Made by a program: the position numbers and the translations under genes
In this document: in pieces, positions 46,148-56,358 of the stretch
Layout: the number at the start of each line of letters is the position of its first letter
Position numbering within the stretch: position 1 is the stretch's first letter
The notes under the pieces: generated by a model
Databases searched by the model: none
Told to the model about the DNA's origin: nothing
Seen by the model: the letters and a program-made list of their open reading frames with translations, nothing else
NCBI RefSeq assembly: GCF_003858655.1
Contig: NZ_RQXV01000010.1
Coordinates: forward strand, 95,521-159,520
Length of the DNA stretch: 64,000 nt
Direction of reading: 5' to 3'
DNA from: Amphritea balenae
GTDB lineage: Bacteria > Pseudomonadota > Gammaproteobacteria > Pseudomonadales > Balneatricaceae

Positions 46148-47161
46148 ATGAAGTTCGCCGATAATCCGAAGCAAGCTGCTGAATTTTTGCGCCAGGCAAT
46201 TCCATTAATGGTTAAGCATAGTATTCCGCCTAACCCGCTCAACTACTCTCTGTGGTATGCCTATGTTTCTCAGGCTCTACCTGAGTTAAATACACAGATG
46301 GACAAAACACTGGAGGTATACGGGACCTGTCCCAATATTGTCAGTGAAAAAATGTTCAGGGAGTATCTGCTTAAAGGTGAAATAGAAAACGCAGAAGATA
46401 TCCAGAATGCTCTGCTTTCTGTGATGGGGGATCTTGAATCTTCCGCCTCATCCACCGCGCAGGATACTGAAGCATTTAATGAAGTGTTGCAGGATAGTCT
46501 TGCAGCACTACGTGACAGCAGTGATGATCAGTCACTTGAAACTATTATCCAGAAGCTGGCTGTAAATACCGAAACCATTAGCGAAAGTGCACGTCAGTTT
46601 CAAAAGAAGATCGATGATGCCCAGGCCGAGATAAATACCCTAAAGGAAGAGCTGGAACAAACCCGTCAGGATGCAACTATCGACCCTCTTACCGGGCTGT
46701 TTAATCGCCGGGTGTTTGATATGGAACTGGAGCAGTATTCCAGTGCAGCCAAACCTGATGTATCTCTGGTGATGGTTGATATCGACTTCTTTAAGAAATT
46801 TAACGATACCTACGGCCATCAAATGGGCGACAAAGTGCTTCAGTATGTCGCAAAGCTGGTGATGAATGAATGCCCCGCTCCATTTCTTCCGGTGCGCTTT
46901 GGCGGCGAAGAATTTGCCATGCTGCTGCCTGGGCAAGATACCTCAGCTTCTGCAGCACTGGCGGAGAAGGTACGGTTAAAGATTCAGTCGATCAGAATAA
47001 AGCAAAAGAAAACCGGCGATGTGATCAGTTCAGTCACAGCCTCTTTCGGTGTGGCCCGTCTAGCGCCAGGAGAGTCAGTGGAAAGCCTGATTGCCAGAGC
47101 GGATGCATCGCTATATAAAGCGAAAGAAGCTGGTCGGAACAACGTTCAGACGGCGGATTAG
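46148..47161 (+). CDS. Diguanylate cyclase with N-terminal helical domain
   Basis: A 337-residue cytoplasmic GGDEF protein. The N-terminal 170 residues are helical, with a coiled coil (SESARQFQKKIDDAQAEINT) before the cyclase. The signature is R-F-GGEEF (G252-F256), so it is probably active in making c-di-GMP. No RxxD inhibitory site precedes GGEEF. No transmembrane segment. A terminator with a tandem repeat ahead of it follows. Confidence 0.92.
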   Translation: MKFADNPKQAAEFLRQAIPLMVKHSIPPNPLNYSLWYAYVSQALPELNTQMDKTLEVYGTCPNIVSEKMFREYLLKGEIENAEDIQNALLSVMGDLESSASSTAQDTEAFNEVLQDSLAALRDSSDDQSLETIIQKLAVNTETISESARQFQKKIDDAQAEINTLKEELEQTRQDATIDPLTGLFNRRVFDMELEQYSSAAKPDVSLVMVDIDFFKKFNDTYGHQMGDKVLQYVAKLVMNECPAPFLPVRFGGEEFAMLLPGQDTSASAALAEKVRLKIQSIRIKQKKTGDVISSVTASFGVARLAPGESVESLIARADASLYKAKEAGRNNVQTAD

Positions 47162-47193
47162 AACAAATCCAGACGGGACCCACTCCCATCAAG

Positions 47194-47221
47194 CAAGTTC
47201 TTTTTAACAAGTTCTTTTTAA
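47194..47221. repeat. Perfect 14-bp tandem repeat
   Basis: CAAGTTCTTTTTAA twice in a row, just before the diguanylate cyclase terminator. Confidence 0.9.
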
Positions 47222-47247
47222 AAAAGCCCCCTTCCGGGGCTTTTTTT
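47221..47247 (+). terminator. Terminator of the diguanylate cyclase gene
   Basis: AAAAAGCCCC / GGGGCTTTTT arms, CTTCC loop and T-run. Confidence 0.92.
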
Positions 47248-47278
47248 GTACGCTTATTTAGCCAGCTTAAATTCAGAC

Positions 47279-47311
47279 AAAAAAATCCCCGGTCTGAAAT
47301 CAGCCGGGGAT
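47279..47311 (-). terminator. Terminator of gor
   Basis: ATCCCCGG / CCGGGGAT arms with an 11-base loop; the A-run at 47279-47285 gives a U-run on the minus strand. Confidence 0.87.
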
Positions 47312-47332
47312 AATAATCGATGAAGGTATTAC

Positions 47333-48688
47333 TTAACTTGCTGGTTCACGCATAGTCACAAACTCTTCAGCCGCAGTCGGATGAATACCTATGGTGGAAT
47401 CAAACACAGCCTTAGTCGCACCGGCTTTAAGTGCAACCGCGATACCCTGAATAATTTCACCGGCATCTGGCCCAACCATATGTACTCCCAGAACCTTATC
47501 GGTATCACGATCAACCAACATCTTCATGAAGGTTTTTTCGTCACTACCACTGATCGTATGCTTCATTGCTCTGAACGTGGATTTATAGACATCGACATTA
47601 GGGTAGAGTTCACGACTTTTTTCTTCACTTAAACCAACAGTACCGATATTGGGCTGACAGAATACTGCAGTTGCGATCAGATCATAATCAACCTGCTTAC
47701 TCTCTCCTGCGTACAGATTGCGTACCAGCGTCATCCCTTCGGCCAGCGCAACCGGTGTTAACTGAACCCGGTCAATTACATCACCTACGGCATAAACCGA
47801 AGGTGTAGCTGTCTGAAACTGATCATTAATGACAATAGCACCATTGCTCTGTTGCTCTACAGAAATGTTCTCCAAGCCTAGATCCATCACGTTAGGAACC
47901 CGACCTGTTGCATACATAATAGTATCGGCTTCCAGCGTAGTACCGTCGGTCAGATATGCTAACAGAGAACCATCGGCCTGCTTTTCAATTTTCTCAATAT
48001 TGGTATTGAAACGCAGGTTAACGTTTTTCTTAGCGACCTCTTCTGCTGTAAATTCACGTACTTCCTGATCAAAGCCGCGCAAGAACATATCACCACGGTA
48101 GATCAAAGACGTTTCAGCACCAAGCCCGGCAAAGATACCAGCAAACTCAACTGCGATATAACCACCGCCAACCACGATAGCCCGCTTCGGGAACTGATCC
48201 AGATAAAAAACTTCATTCGAGCTGATAACATGCTCGCTACCCGGAAATTCAGGAACAAAAGGCCAGCCGCCCGTCGCAATCAGAATGCGCTCAGCGGTGT
48301 ATTCTTTCCCGGCAACAACAACCGAATTCGGTCCGGATATTTTGGCCCGGCCATCAATTAGATTTACCCCGGAATTCGCCAGCATATTGCGGTAGATTCC
48401 ATTAAGACGCTCGATTTCCTTGGTTTTGTTATCCCGCAGAGTTGGCCAGTCAAACTTCGCTTTGCCAACATTCCAGCCAAATCCAGCTGCATTTTCAAAC
48501 TCTTCGCTAAAATGAGAGCCATAAACAAACAGTTTCTTAGGCACACAACCCACATTCACACAGGTACCACCCATGTAGCGGTCTTCAGCCATACCTACCC
48601 GTACACCCATCGCGGCAGCCATACGTCCGGCACGTACACCACCGGAACCGGCACCGATAACAAACAGATCAAAATCAAACTCTGCCAC
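47333..48688 (-). CDS. gor: Glutathione-disulfide reductase
   Basis: A 451-residue FAD/NADPH flavoenzyme that reduces GSSG. FAD site GAGSGG, redox disulfide C43/C48 in [18 protein letters not shown] Rossmann site [11 protein letters not shown] with following Arg residues, and the C-terminal [11 protein letters not shown] with the catalytic His. GTG start, GAGGGG ahead. It is transcribed alone. Confidence 0.94.
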   Translation of the reverse strand: MAEFDFDLFVIGAGSGGVRAGRMAAAMGVRVGMAEDRYMGGTCVNVGCVPKKLFVYGSHFSEEFENAAGFGWNVGKAKFDWPTLRDNKTKEIERLNGIYRNMLANSGVNLIDGRAKISGPNSVVVAGKEYTAERILIATGGWPFVPEFPGSEHVISSNEVFYLDQFPKRAIVVGGGYIAVEFAGIFAGLGAETSLIYRGDMFLRGFDQEVREFTAEEVAKKNVNLRFNTNIEKIEKQADGSLLAYLTDGTTLEADTIMYATGRVPNVMDLGLENISVEQQSNGAIVINDQFQTATPSVYAVGDVIDRVQLTPVALAEGMTLVRNLYAGESKQVDYDLIATAVFCQPNIGTVGLSEEKSRELYPNVDVYKSTFRAMKHTISGSDEKTFMKMLVDRDTDKVLGVHMVGPDAGEIIQGIAVALKAGATKAVFDSTIGIHPTAAEEFVTMREPAS

Positions 48689-48924
48689 AGGAATCCCCTC
48701 AATACTGAAACGAAATAAAGACCTTTTAATTATATGCAGGCAAAAAAATTAAGTCGCCGCACAGGCCTTTTTTAAGATGGCACCTAATCTACCTGTAGTT
48801 ATGCCCTGATGCCAATAGAGTTAAGCAAAATAGCTGATAGTGCTTTTCTATAAGATGCCGATTGAACTTTACTAAAGAGAGCGTTAACGTATCCGCCCAC
48901 TGTTAACCCGCCACCGGAACCTCC

Positions 48925-49734
48925 ATGAAACTGATCTCTTTTAATACCAACGGTCTACGTGCCCGCCCACACCAGATCAAAGCTCTGATCGAATCCCACC
49001 AGCCAGATGTGATCGGTATTCAGGAAACCAAAGTTCACGATGACGAGTTTCCGGTATCAATGATCACAGACATGGGCTATCACGTAGAGTTCCACGGTCA
49101 GAAGGGACATTACGGGGTTTGTCTGATCTCTAAGCAAGCACCACTTAGTATTGAAAAAGGCTTCCCCGGCGACGACGAGGATGCTCAAAAGCGCATGATC
49201 ATGGGCGAGTACGATATCGATGGCTGCCGTATTAAAGTGCTTAACGGTTACTTTCCTCAGGGCGAAAATATTGCTCACGAAACTAAGTACCCAGCCAAAC
49301 GAAAATATTATGCCGACCTGCAGGACTACCTGGAGCAGCAATGCGATCCAGAACAGGCGTTAGTGGTTATGGGGGATCTGAATATATCAACCGAAGATAA
49401 AGATATCGGTATCGGTGAACCCAACCGCAAGCGCTGGCTAAAAACCGGTAAAGCAAGCTTCCAGCCAGAAGAGCGGGAGTGGCTCAGCAAATTACTGGGC
49501 TGGGGACTTAAAGACACTTTCCGTAAACTACAACCGGATACCGATGATCGATTCAGCTGGTTTGATTATCGCAGTAAAGGCTTTGACGCAGAGCCTAAGC
49601 GTGGCCTTAGGATTGATGCCGTACTGGTCACAGATTCACTCTATCAGCGCTGTGTAGCCGCCGATATCGATTATGATATCCGGGCGATGGAAAAGCCTTC
49701 GGATCACGCACCGATCTGGGCTGAATTTAAATAA
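48925..49734 (+). CDS. xthA: Exodeoxyribonuclease III
   Basis: A 269-residue AP endonuclease/3' exonuclease of base-excision repair. The metal Glu is in IGIQETKV; the nucleophile region is GDLNI, and the catalytic Asp-His pair is in SDHAPIW. Length and start ([14 protein letters not shown]) are standard. A perfect bidirectional terminator follows. Confidence 0.95.
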   Translation: MKLISFNTNGLRARPHQIKALIESHQPDVIGIQETKVHDDEFPVSMITDMGYHVEFHGQKGHYGVCLISKQAPLSIEKGFPGDDEDAQKRMIMGEYDIDGCRIKVLNGYFPQGENIAHETKYPAKRKYYADLQDYLEQQCDPEQALVVMGDLNISTEDKDIGIGEPNRKRWLKTGKASFQPEEREWLSKLLGWGLKDTFRKLQPDTDDRFSWFDYRSKGFDAEPKRGLRIDAVLVTDSLYQRCVAADIDYDIRAMEKPSDHAPIWAEFK

Positions 49735-49767
49735 GTGATATTAAAGGCTGACGTTTAGCCTGGCAAA

Positions 49768-49793
49768 AAACAGGGCCTGATCAGGCCCTGTTT
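49768..49793. terminator. Bidirectional terminator between xthA and uspE
   Basis: AAACAGGGCC / GGCCCTGTTT arms around TGATCA; palindromic, so it serves both converging genes. Confidence 0.9.
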
Positions 49794-49795
49794 GT

Positions 49796-50731
49796 TTATT
49801 CAGAGACGCTACTGACAAAACCTGGCGGTTTAACTACTAACAGGTCCGCATGCAAATTATCCAGAATACGTTCAGTGGTACTGCCGATTAACCAGCGATC
49901 CAGTATCCCTCGGGCGACTGCACCAATAACCAGCACATCAATATGCGCTTCTTCAACGTACTCAAGCATAGCCCGATGGGCTTCAGTCTCCTTCAGAGTA
50001 ACCGCTGTACTATGTGTACTTAGCCCAAAAGGCTCTAGTAGCAGATTCAGGGCTTCGACATGCTCGCCACGCACCTTACGCTGCATTCCCTCAAAATCTG
50101 TTACCAGATGTTCATCAAAAATTGCCGAATGCGGCAGCACATTAAAACTATGCAGCACCTTCAGGTCCCCCTCAATCGTCTGCACTATACGGCGGGCCCA
50201 ATTTAAAATCTGTTTATCCAGCGCCGCCGGGCTATCACTCTCATGGAATGGATCAACGGCAGCAGCAATATGCCCGCCATCCGACCAGGGCTTCTGCTTA
50301 ACCAGTAGCAAGGGCACTGGACACTGTCTGATCAGCATCCAGTCACTCTGATCGAAGATGTAATGTCCCAATCGACTGTGTTGTTCAACCTGATGTATCA
50401 CCATATCTGGCTGATACCGTAATACTTTACGTACTATCGATTCCGCGTGGTGCCTTTCCCAACACACGTCAGTAGCCGCTTCTATGCCCTGAGCCTCTAA
50501 CTGACTGGCGATAAGCTCAAGGTCGTCTTCCGCTTTATGAATATAGCCATGCTCCGCACGCAACAACGACTCTTTATCAAACAGATAACTGTTACGCAGA
50601 GATGCGTTATAGCAACAACGAAACAGCTCAACCTTTGCACCGCTGCCCTCTGCCATTCGTAATACTTTCTCTATCAGCAGATAGAGATCCTTGCCCTGCT
50701 CTACGTTCACCAGAATTTTACGGATATCCAC
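49796..50731 (-). CDS. uspE: UspE-type tandem universal stress protein
   Basis: A 311-residue protein of two Usp domains in tandem (residues 1-145 and 153-306). The second domain ends with the nucleotide-loop GAVARGILDRWLIGSTTERIL. This two-domain layout is that of UspE, linked to stress and motility. GTG start. It converges with xthA and lies back to back with the DUF2892 gene. Confidence 0.88.
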   Translation of the reverse strand: MDIRKILVNVEQGKDLYLLIEKVLRMAEGSGAKVELFRCCYNASLRNSYLFDKESLLRAEHGYIHKAEDDLELIASQLEAQGIEAATDVCWERHHAESIVRKVLRYQPDMVIHQVEQHSRLGHYIFDQSDWMLIRQCPVPLLLVKQKPWSDGGHIAAAVDPFHESDSPAALDKQILNWARRIVQTIEGDLKVLHSFNVLPHSAIFDEHLVTDFEGMQRKVRGEHVEALNLLLEPFGLSTHSTAVTLKETEAHRAMLEYVEEAHIDVLVIGAVARGILDRWLIGSTTERILDNLHADLLVVKPPGFVSSVSE

Positions 50732-50918
50732 GTTAAAGCCTCCAGTACCTCAAGTCCTCACATAAGCATGATTCAGACAGGCCAATTTGCAAATCTAATC
50801 TTCAATTAAACACAAAGCTTGTCCTAATTATCGGCTTAGGGCTTTACAGGTGAGACGAGTAAGAGCTTTAAAATTATCCTTTAAACATGAGGTTTACTCT
50901 CAGAGTCCTATAAATCTC

Positions 50919-50953
50919 TTTTATATTAGATATTAGCAATATATAATATAAAA
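50919..50953. promoter_or_regulatory. AT-rich inverted repeat upstream of the DUF2892 gene
   Basis: Arms TTTTATATTA and TAATATAAAA (15-base spacer), 56 bases before the ATG. The left part TTATATTAGA matches the repeat in front of the RND/ArsR genes. Confidence 0.55.
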
Positions 50954-51009
50954 ATTCTGGCCTACTGGCCTTCTTATAACTTTAATTAAACAGTTCTGAG
51001 GTTTTTATC

Positions 51010-51414
51010 ATGACGCTTAATGCTGCATTGCGCCTGATGGCCGGTTCCGTAATTCTTATCAGCCTTGCACTAGGTACTTATGTTAACCCAGCCTGGTTCT
51101 ATCTGACCGGTTTTGTTGGCCTGAACCTGCTGCAATCAGGTATCACTAAATGGTGCCCCGCGGTGACTATTTTCCGTATGTTCAAGCTGAAAGAGCAAAG
51201 CTGCATGACCGGCATGAGCGTACATCAGGGAGTACATATTATTGCTGGTTCAGCGGTACTCATTACTGTCGCTGCATTTATGTTCTTCAATGCTCCTCAA
51301 TGGGTGCTGTACATCACAGCAATCATGGGTGCGAGTCTTTTACAATCCGCATTCTCTGGCTGGTGCCCGGCATTTACTATTGCAGGCCTGCTGGGTTTCA
51401 AGAAAGCCACCTAA
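51010..51414 (+). CDS. Double DUF2892 membrane protein
   Basis: A 134-residue protein made of two copies of the DUF2892 module (residues 8-62 and 75-131). Each has two helices and an equivalent WCPA pair (KWCPAVTIF and GWCPAFTIA). In YgaP-type proteins this module follows a rhodanese domain. Here it is free-standing and doubled. The gene is monocistronic with a strong terminator after it. Confidence 0.85.
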   Translation: MTLNAALRLMAGSVILISLALGTYVNPAWFYLTGFVGLNLLQSGITKWCPAVTIFRMFKLKEQSCMTGMSVHQGVHIIAGSAVLITVAAFMFFNAPQWVLYITAIMGASLLQSAFSGWCPAFTIAGLLGFKKAT

Positions 51415-51436
51415 TATGAAGGGTCATTAGCACACC

Positions 51437-51467
51437 AAAAAAAACGCCGTTTAACGGCGTTTTTTTA
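51437..51467. terminator. Terminator between the DUF2892 and helicase genes
   Basis: ACGCCGT / ACGGCGT stem, TTA loop, eight A on the left and seven T on the right; serves both strands. Confidence 0.92.
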
Positions 51468-51512
51468 TGATTTTAAATTGTATTGAGAGAGTTCTAACGG
51501 CTTCCAGATTCA

Positions 51513-52763
51513 TTAACGCTGCTTCGATTTCGCTAAAGCACGGGCTAACGCTTTCTTTTTCTGACTCCCCTTGCTGCCTTTACGAGCCCTGTTGAGTTTA
51601 CGATTCATATCCGGCTCAAAGCCGGTTAGCCACTGTTGTAATAACTGGCTATCCAGGCGTTCCTGAATTGCATCCAACAGCTCAGACTCTTCTGGGCTGA
51701 CCAGTGAAATAGCTTCGCCGCTATTACCTGCCCGACCGGTTCGACCGATTCGATGGATATAATCTTCAGAATTAAATGGCAATGCATAGTTAAGTACTAC
51801 ACTTAACTGCTCTATATCCAGGCCTCTGGCCGCCAGATCTGTGGCCACCAGCGCTTGCAGCTGCCCCTCCCGGAACTGCTCTAACACAGTATTACGATGC
51901 TTCTGACTTTTATCCCCGTGCACTGCAGCACTACTGATACCCGCTTCTGTCAAAGTCTGTGTCAGCTTATCTACCTGCTGCTTTGTCCGGCAAAAGATAA
52001 GCACCTGTTGCCAGGCCTGGGTTTTCAACAAATATTCAGTGGCTGCCGCTTTGCGATCAGGATCGATAGTATAAATCCGTTGTAACACATCAATCGCGGC
52101 ACTGTTACGCTTATCAACCTCGATTAGCGCAGGCTTGTTAAGCAACTGCTTACTAAACTTAAATATCTGATTATCAAAGGTCGCCGAAAACAGCAGTGAC
52201 TGATGTTCAATGGGAAGTTGTTTTAGAATCTTAGCGATATCTTCACTGAACCCCATATCCAACATCCGGTCAGCTTCATCCAATACCAGTGTTTCTACGG
52301 CACTCAGATCAAGTTTTTGCTTAAACAACAGGTCTAATAACCTGCCCGGTGTGGCGATAACGATATCTGCACCTTGTTCCAGCTGCAGTATCTGCTCGTC
52401 AATTGAGGCCCCTCCGTACACAAGTACCGACCTGAGCTGAGTATGACAACCGTAAGCGATAAAGCTCCGGTGCACCTGTCGCGCCAGTTCACGGGTCGGA
52501 ATCAATACCAATCCCCTGATAACAGAAACGTCTCTCTCTTGTTGTGAGCGCTCGGCCTTGAACTTTGCCTCAGTAATACGCTGTAGTAATGGAAGAGCAA
52601 AGGCCGCTGTTTTGCCGGTACCGGTGCGGGCTCCGGCCATCAGGTCTTTACCCTGCAAAATTACCGGAATAGCCTGTTCCTGAATGGGAGTCGCTACCTG
52701 ATAGCCTTTCTCAGTTACCGCACTGATCAGTGCTGCGTTAATACCTGTTTCGCTGAATTGCAT
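51513..52763 (-). CDS. DEAD-box RNA helicase, RhlE-like
   Basis: A 416-residue ATP-dependent RNA helicase. Motif I is GARTGTGKT, Ia PTRELA, II DEAD, III SAT and VI HRIGRTGR. The C-terminal tail is basic (KGSKGSQKKKALARALAKSK), as in RhlE proteins. No further domain is present, so it is a minimal core enzyme. Likely acts in ribosome assembly or RNA decay. Confidence 0.9.
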   Translation of the reverse strand: MQFSETGINAALISAVTEKGYQVATPIQEQAIPVILQGKDLMAGARTGTGKTAAFALPLLQRITEAKFKAERSQQERDVSVIRGLVLIPTRELARQVHRSFIAYGCHTQLRSVLVYGGASIDEQILQLEQGADIVIATPGRLLDLLFKQKLDLSAVETLVLDEADRMLDMGFSEDIAKILKQLPIEHQSLLFSATFDNQIFKFSKQLLNKPALIEVDKRNSAAIDVLQRIYTIDPDRKAAATEYLLKTQAWQQVLIFCRTKQQVDKLTQTLTEAGISSAAVHGDKSQKHRNTVLEQFREGQLQALVATDLAARGLDIEQLSVVLNYALPFNSEDYIHRIGRTGRAGNSGEAISLVSPEESELLDAIQERLDSQLLQQWLTGFEPDMNRKLNRARKGSKGSQKKKALARALAKSKQR

Positions 52764-52861
52764 AGCCGCTTTCTGTCTGAAAATTTACCGCTATATTACC
52801 AGATTGGTCGCTCAGATCAGGCAGTGATAGCCGGCATCCTGGAAAATACCCCCTTATTCGT

Positions 52862-53593
52862 TCACATCAGAGCCAGCATAATTCCGGTAATAGACAGCAA
52901 CATCAACATGCCGATTACACATCGTCTCAATAGTTGCTCAGGCAGACGCTCAAACAGATGAGAGCCGATAAAGATACCGCATAACATAGGCAAGACCATT
53001 ACCAGGCTTTGCAGTAATAAGGCTTTATTAACCAGACCATGCCCCGCCGATGACATCAGCAGAATAATATCGGTGGCCAGAAAGAACATCACCAACGTAG
53101 CCCTTAACGTGCGGATCTCAATATTGGTGGCGGTAAGAAACACAGCAACAGGCAGCCCCCCTACCGCAGCCGTGCCATTACAGATCCCCGATCCCATCCC
53201 GAGTACCGCTAAGGTCTTCACGCCACTGCTGCCTTTATACTGCCAGCCGCTGAAGAGCAACAGGCTGAGTATCAGCACCATCACTGAGATCAGCAAACGC
53301 ACTATATCCGGCTCCAATATCACTAGCAGCATAACCCCCACCGGCGTTGCTATGAGTGTTCCTCCTAACAGAGGCCACAACACAGACCAGGCAGTATCAC
53401 GCCAGGAATGAATAATCATCTGAGCACTGGCTACTATTTCTAACATCGCCAGCATAGGCACCACTAGCACGGGTTCTAAAAATAGCGTTGCTGAAACCAC
53501 CACCAATGACGAAAAGCCAAACCCGATACAACCCCGGACTAAACCGGCAACCATAACGACAAGACCCAGCAACAGCCATTCTATTGGCGACAT
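52862..53593 (-). CDS. TauE/SafE family transporter
   Basis: A 243-residue protein with eight or so membrane helices. GLVRGCIGFGFSSLVVV is the conserved TSUP N-terminal block and its equivalent second block is GMGSGICNGTAAVGGLP. The family exports sulfite, sulfoacetate or other sulfur anions. ATG at 53593 is preferred over one four codons upstream since GGAG lies eight bases ahead of it. Confidence 0.85.
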   Translation of the reverse strand: MSPIEWLLLGLVVMVAGLVRGCIGFGFSSLVVVSATLFLEPVLVVPMLAMLEIVASAQMIIHSWRDTAWSVLWPLLGGTLIATPVGVMLLVILEPDIVRLLISVMVLILSLLLFSGWQYKGSSGVKTLAVLGMGSGICNGTAAVGGLPVAVFLTATNIEIRTLRATLVMFFLATDIILLMSSAGHGLVNKALLLQSLVMVLPMLCGIFIGSHLFERLPEQLLRRCVIGMLMLLSITGIMLALM

Positions 53594-53716
53594 TAGACAC
53601 TCCATGAAAGATGACGAATTAAGGAGCCGGCGAATAAGCCCCTAACGCTTCTTTCAGTGTCCGGCTTTAACTAATGCATAAACAGCACCAGCTATCGCCT
53701 TGAAATAGAGCCAATA

Positions 53717-54232
53717 TTAGGCAAGGATATCTGTCTGATAAATCGCCAGCTGCTCAGCTGTTCGCCGAACATCAGGGTCGTTGACAGAACTGATAGAGCA
53801 AAGATAATTGATATAAGCTGAGGGTAAACCGGCCTCTTCAGCGCCAGTTATAACGTGCTGTTTATACCAGTTAAAAGGCTGTAGCCTGGCATCAATAGCA
53901 GTGGCGTAATAAAGAAAGGCGGAAAAGCTCAGGCTATCCTGCTGTAGCAGGATCTGTTTTCGCTCATATCCCTTCCCCAAACCTTCATAACTATCCAGCA
54001 CAATCCTTTCGCCCGTTGTCAGGCTGAATAAGACGCCATGAATAACATGCTCATTATCCCCGGTATAAAACGCATCACACTTGGCCGAACCGTCGCGGCC
54101 CTTTTTATGGAATCTCAACTGATGCCGGGCTAACACTGCCCGACCTTTAAAAACACAACCAGGCACTCTGGCTCTGATACGAGCCAGTGACATATTGGAG
54201 CCATAGGCAAAATAATTAAGAATGTCATCCAT
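53717..54232 (-). CDS. Gamma-glutamylcyclotransferase family protein
   Basis: A 171-residue GGCT/AIG2-like protein. The family opening is ILNYFAYGSNMS with its YGSN motif; the catalytic Glu is in VLDSYEGLGKGYER. It may cleave gamma-glutamyl peptides to pyroglutamate. The frame runs 30 codons further upstream, but that extension is unrelated to the family and is rejected. Confidence 0.88.
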   Translation of the reverse strand: MDDILNYFAYGSNMSLARIRARVPGCVFKGRAVLARHQLRFHKKGRDGSAKCDAFYTGDNEHVIHGVLFSLTTGERIVLDSYEGLGKGYERKQILLQQDSLSFSAFLYYATAIDARLQPFNWYKQHVITGAEEAGLPSAYINYLCSISSVNDPDVRRTAEQLAIYQTDILA

Positions 54233-54342
54233 CTTTTGAGCATAGCTCAATATCGATACAGCTTTAGCTTGTATGAAAAACTCTCGGCAACACAACAGGT
54301 TACTCAAACCGGTTACTGTCAAGCCATCAGCCAGGGCACATC

Positions 54343-55662
54343 ATGCTAGGATGTTGGCATAGATTCAGGGGATTCGGTTTGCTGCAATATAACCTACTAA
54401 AAACACTTAAATTACTGTTACCAGCGTTGGCTTTAGCGCTGTTATCACCGCTATTCTACGGTTGGCTGCAGGAGTTTGATTACGCGCTTCTTAAATTATT
54501 AGGCCATCTACCCACGCTTCTGGCAGTGATTAGCTTGCTGCTCTGCATCAGTTTTAATCAGGGCAGGTTACTACTGGCAACGGTAAACCTGTTACTGCTG
54601 TATCTGGTGATTCAGCATCAGTTACAAAGCTCGCTGAATATTCCGTCAAACTTTGTGCTCTTTAGTTTACTTAGCCTGCTCTTCCCTGCGCTTCAGATAT
54701 TGATTAGTTTCCTGCCCGAACGGGGACTAAGTATGCGTTGGCTGGCGAGACGGTTACCTATCATTGTTGCCGGTTATCTGTTCTGTTGGCTGGCTGCCGT
54801 CAATAATCTGCTATCCGACTGGATCAGCAGTCTACCCGTTGGATTAATTCAGCTGGCATTTGAGAACTGGCTTATTAGTCAGTGGGCTGCATTTGTATTT
54901 CTGCTTGCCGGACTGGCTGGCAGCCTGATTCTCTATTTCAGAGGCACACTGGCTGATGCAGCCTTGCTAACGGCTAGTTTGGGCTGTGCTATTATGATTT
55001 CGCTATTCAATCTGCCTTACATTTCACTGACAGCCGTCAGTGTCTGCTTACTGCTGATTCTGTTTACCATTCTCTTTAACTCCTACAGCATGGCCTTTAT
55101 TGATGAACTAACCCAGCTACCCGGCCGCAGAGCGCTTGAGAACACCCTGAGTAGCGCCGGACGCCGCTATACACTGGCGATGGTCGATGTGGATCATTTT
55201 AAAAAGTTTAATGATACTTATGGCCATGATGTGGGCGATCAGGTTTTACGAATGGTCGCCAGCCAAATGAAGAAAGCGGCTAAAGGTGCATCGGTCTACC
55301 GCTACGGCGGTGAGGAGTTCACATTGGTATTCCGCGGAATGGACGAAGCGACAGCCCTGCCTATTGCCGATAAAGTACGACAAGCCATTGCCGATTATCC
55401 CATGCGAATCAGGGATAAAGATCGACCGGATGATGAAAAACAAGGTCGTAAAAAGCGTAAAAAGAGAGGCCCGACCAAAGACACTGAACAGGTCTGTATC
55501 AGTATTGGTTTATGTCAAAAAACAGACCAGCATAAAGATAGTCAGATGGTGATAAAACAAGCCGACGAAGCCCTGTATATGGCAAAACAACAAGGCCGGA
55601 ACCGTTGCATTGCCAGTCACACAAAGTCACCGCGAAAACCTAAAGTAACGGCAACCGCATGA
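54343..55662 (+). CDS. Membrane diguanylate cyclase with Lys/Arg-rich insert
   Basis: A 439-residue protein: about six to eight hydrophobic segments (residues 15-250), then a GGDEF domain with RYGGEEF (motif starting at G322). A strongly basic insert (QGRKKRKKRGPTKD) lies inside the cyclase domain between its later strands. There is no RxxD inhibitory site. The TTG at 54379 (AGGGGA six bases before) is a possible alternative start. Confidence 0.88.
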   Translation: MLGCWHRFRGFGLLQYNLLKTLKLLLPALALALLSPLFYGWLQEFDYALLKLLGHLPTLLAVISLLLCISFNQGRLLLATVNLLLLYLVIQHQLQSSLNIPSNFVLFSLLSLLFPALQILISFLPERGLSMRWLARRLPIIVAGYLFCWLAAVNNLLSDWISSLPVGLIQLAFENWLISQWAAFVFLLAGLAGSLILYFRGTLADAALLTASLGCAIMISLFNLPYISLTAVSVCLLLILFTILFNSYSMAFIDELTQLPGRRALENTLSSAGRRYTLAMVDVDHFKKFNDTYGHDVGDQVLRMVASQMKKAAKGASVYRYGGEEFTLVFRGMDEATALPIADKVRQAIADYPMRIRDKDRPDDEKQGRKKRKKRGPTKDTEQVCISIGLCQKTDQHKDSQMVIKQADEALYMAKQQGRNRCIASHTKSPRKPKVTATA

Positions 55663-55744
55663 ACATTTTTCACGCAACTTGCTATACAACCGGCCGATAA
55701 TCTCTTTACGCTATACATACTAAAACTCTAACGGAGCTGTTGTG

Positions 55745-56299
55745 ATGGATATCAATCCACTTCAAAGCCAGACTAATTCGACCGGTACCCAACCCGCAAA
55801 GCAAACCGAGTCCTCTGCCAGTCAGGCTAAAGCCCAACAAAATCAGGCCATTCTACAAAGCTCATTGCAGGTGAGTATTAATAGTGGCAACGATTCCCTT
55901 GCCCTGCTCTATCGTACCGCCGTAGAAGAGCTGAACAAGGTGCTAGAAACTGATCTGGGTAACAATTCAATCCAACAGGCCTATGACTCAGGCCTGGATG
56001 TCAGCCCGGAAGCAACCGCTGAACGCATTGTCAGTATGACCACCGGTTTTTTCAGCAGCTATCAGACGCAGCATCCTGAAATGGACTTTGAAACTCAGGT
56101 TCGTTCTTTTACTGATCTGATCTCAGGCGGTATCGATCAGGGTTTTAGCGAAGCCCGGGAGATTCTGGATGGTTTACAGGTGCTGGAAGGTGATATCGCT
56201 GCAAATATCGATCAGACCTACGATCTGGTGCAGGCCAAGCTCAATGCCTTTATGGATACAATGCTAAATCCGGAACAGCAGTCACAGGGTACCGAATAA
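55745..56299 (+). CDS. DUF5610 protein
   Basis: A 184-residue soluble protein with a low-complexity Ser/Gln/Thr N terminus (about 45 residues) and then a DUF5610 domain (LYRTAVEELNKVLETDLG, DVSPEATAERIVSMTTGFF, GGIDQGFSEAREILDGL). Function unknown; the domain is common in pseudomonads and relatives. ATG at 55745 has GGAG eight bases ahead. Confidence 0.8.
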   Translation: MDINPLQSQTNSTGTQPAKQTESSASQAKAQQNQAILQSSLQVSINSGNDSLALLYRTAVEELNKVLETDLGNNSIQQAYDSGLDVSPEATAERIVSMTTGFFSSYQTQHPEMDFETQVRSFTDLISGGIDQGFSEAREILDGLQVLEGDIAANIDQTYDLVQAKLNAFMDTMLNPEQQSQGTE

Positions 56300-56323
56300 T
56301 AAACTTAAACATCTGTATTCAAT

Positions 56324-56353
56324 AAAAAAACCGGCCTTTAGACCGTTTTTTTT
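56324..56353. terminator. Terminator between DUF5610 and barrel genes
   Basis: A-run, CCGG...CCG hairpin with one bulged base, then eight T. Serves both converging genes. Confidence 0.75.
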
Positions 56354-56358
56354 AAATC

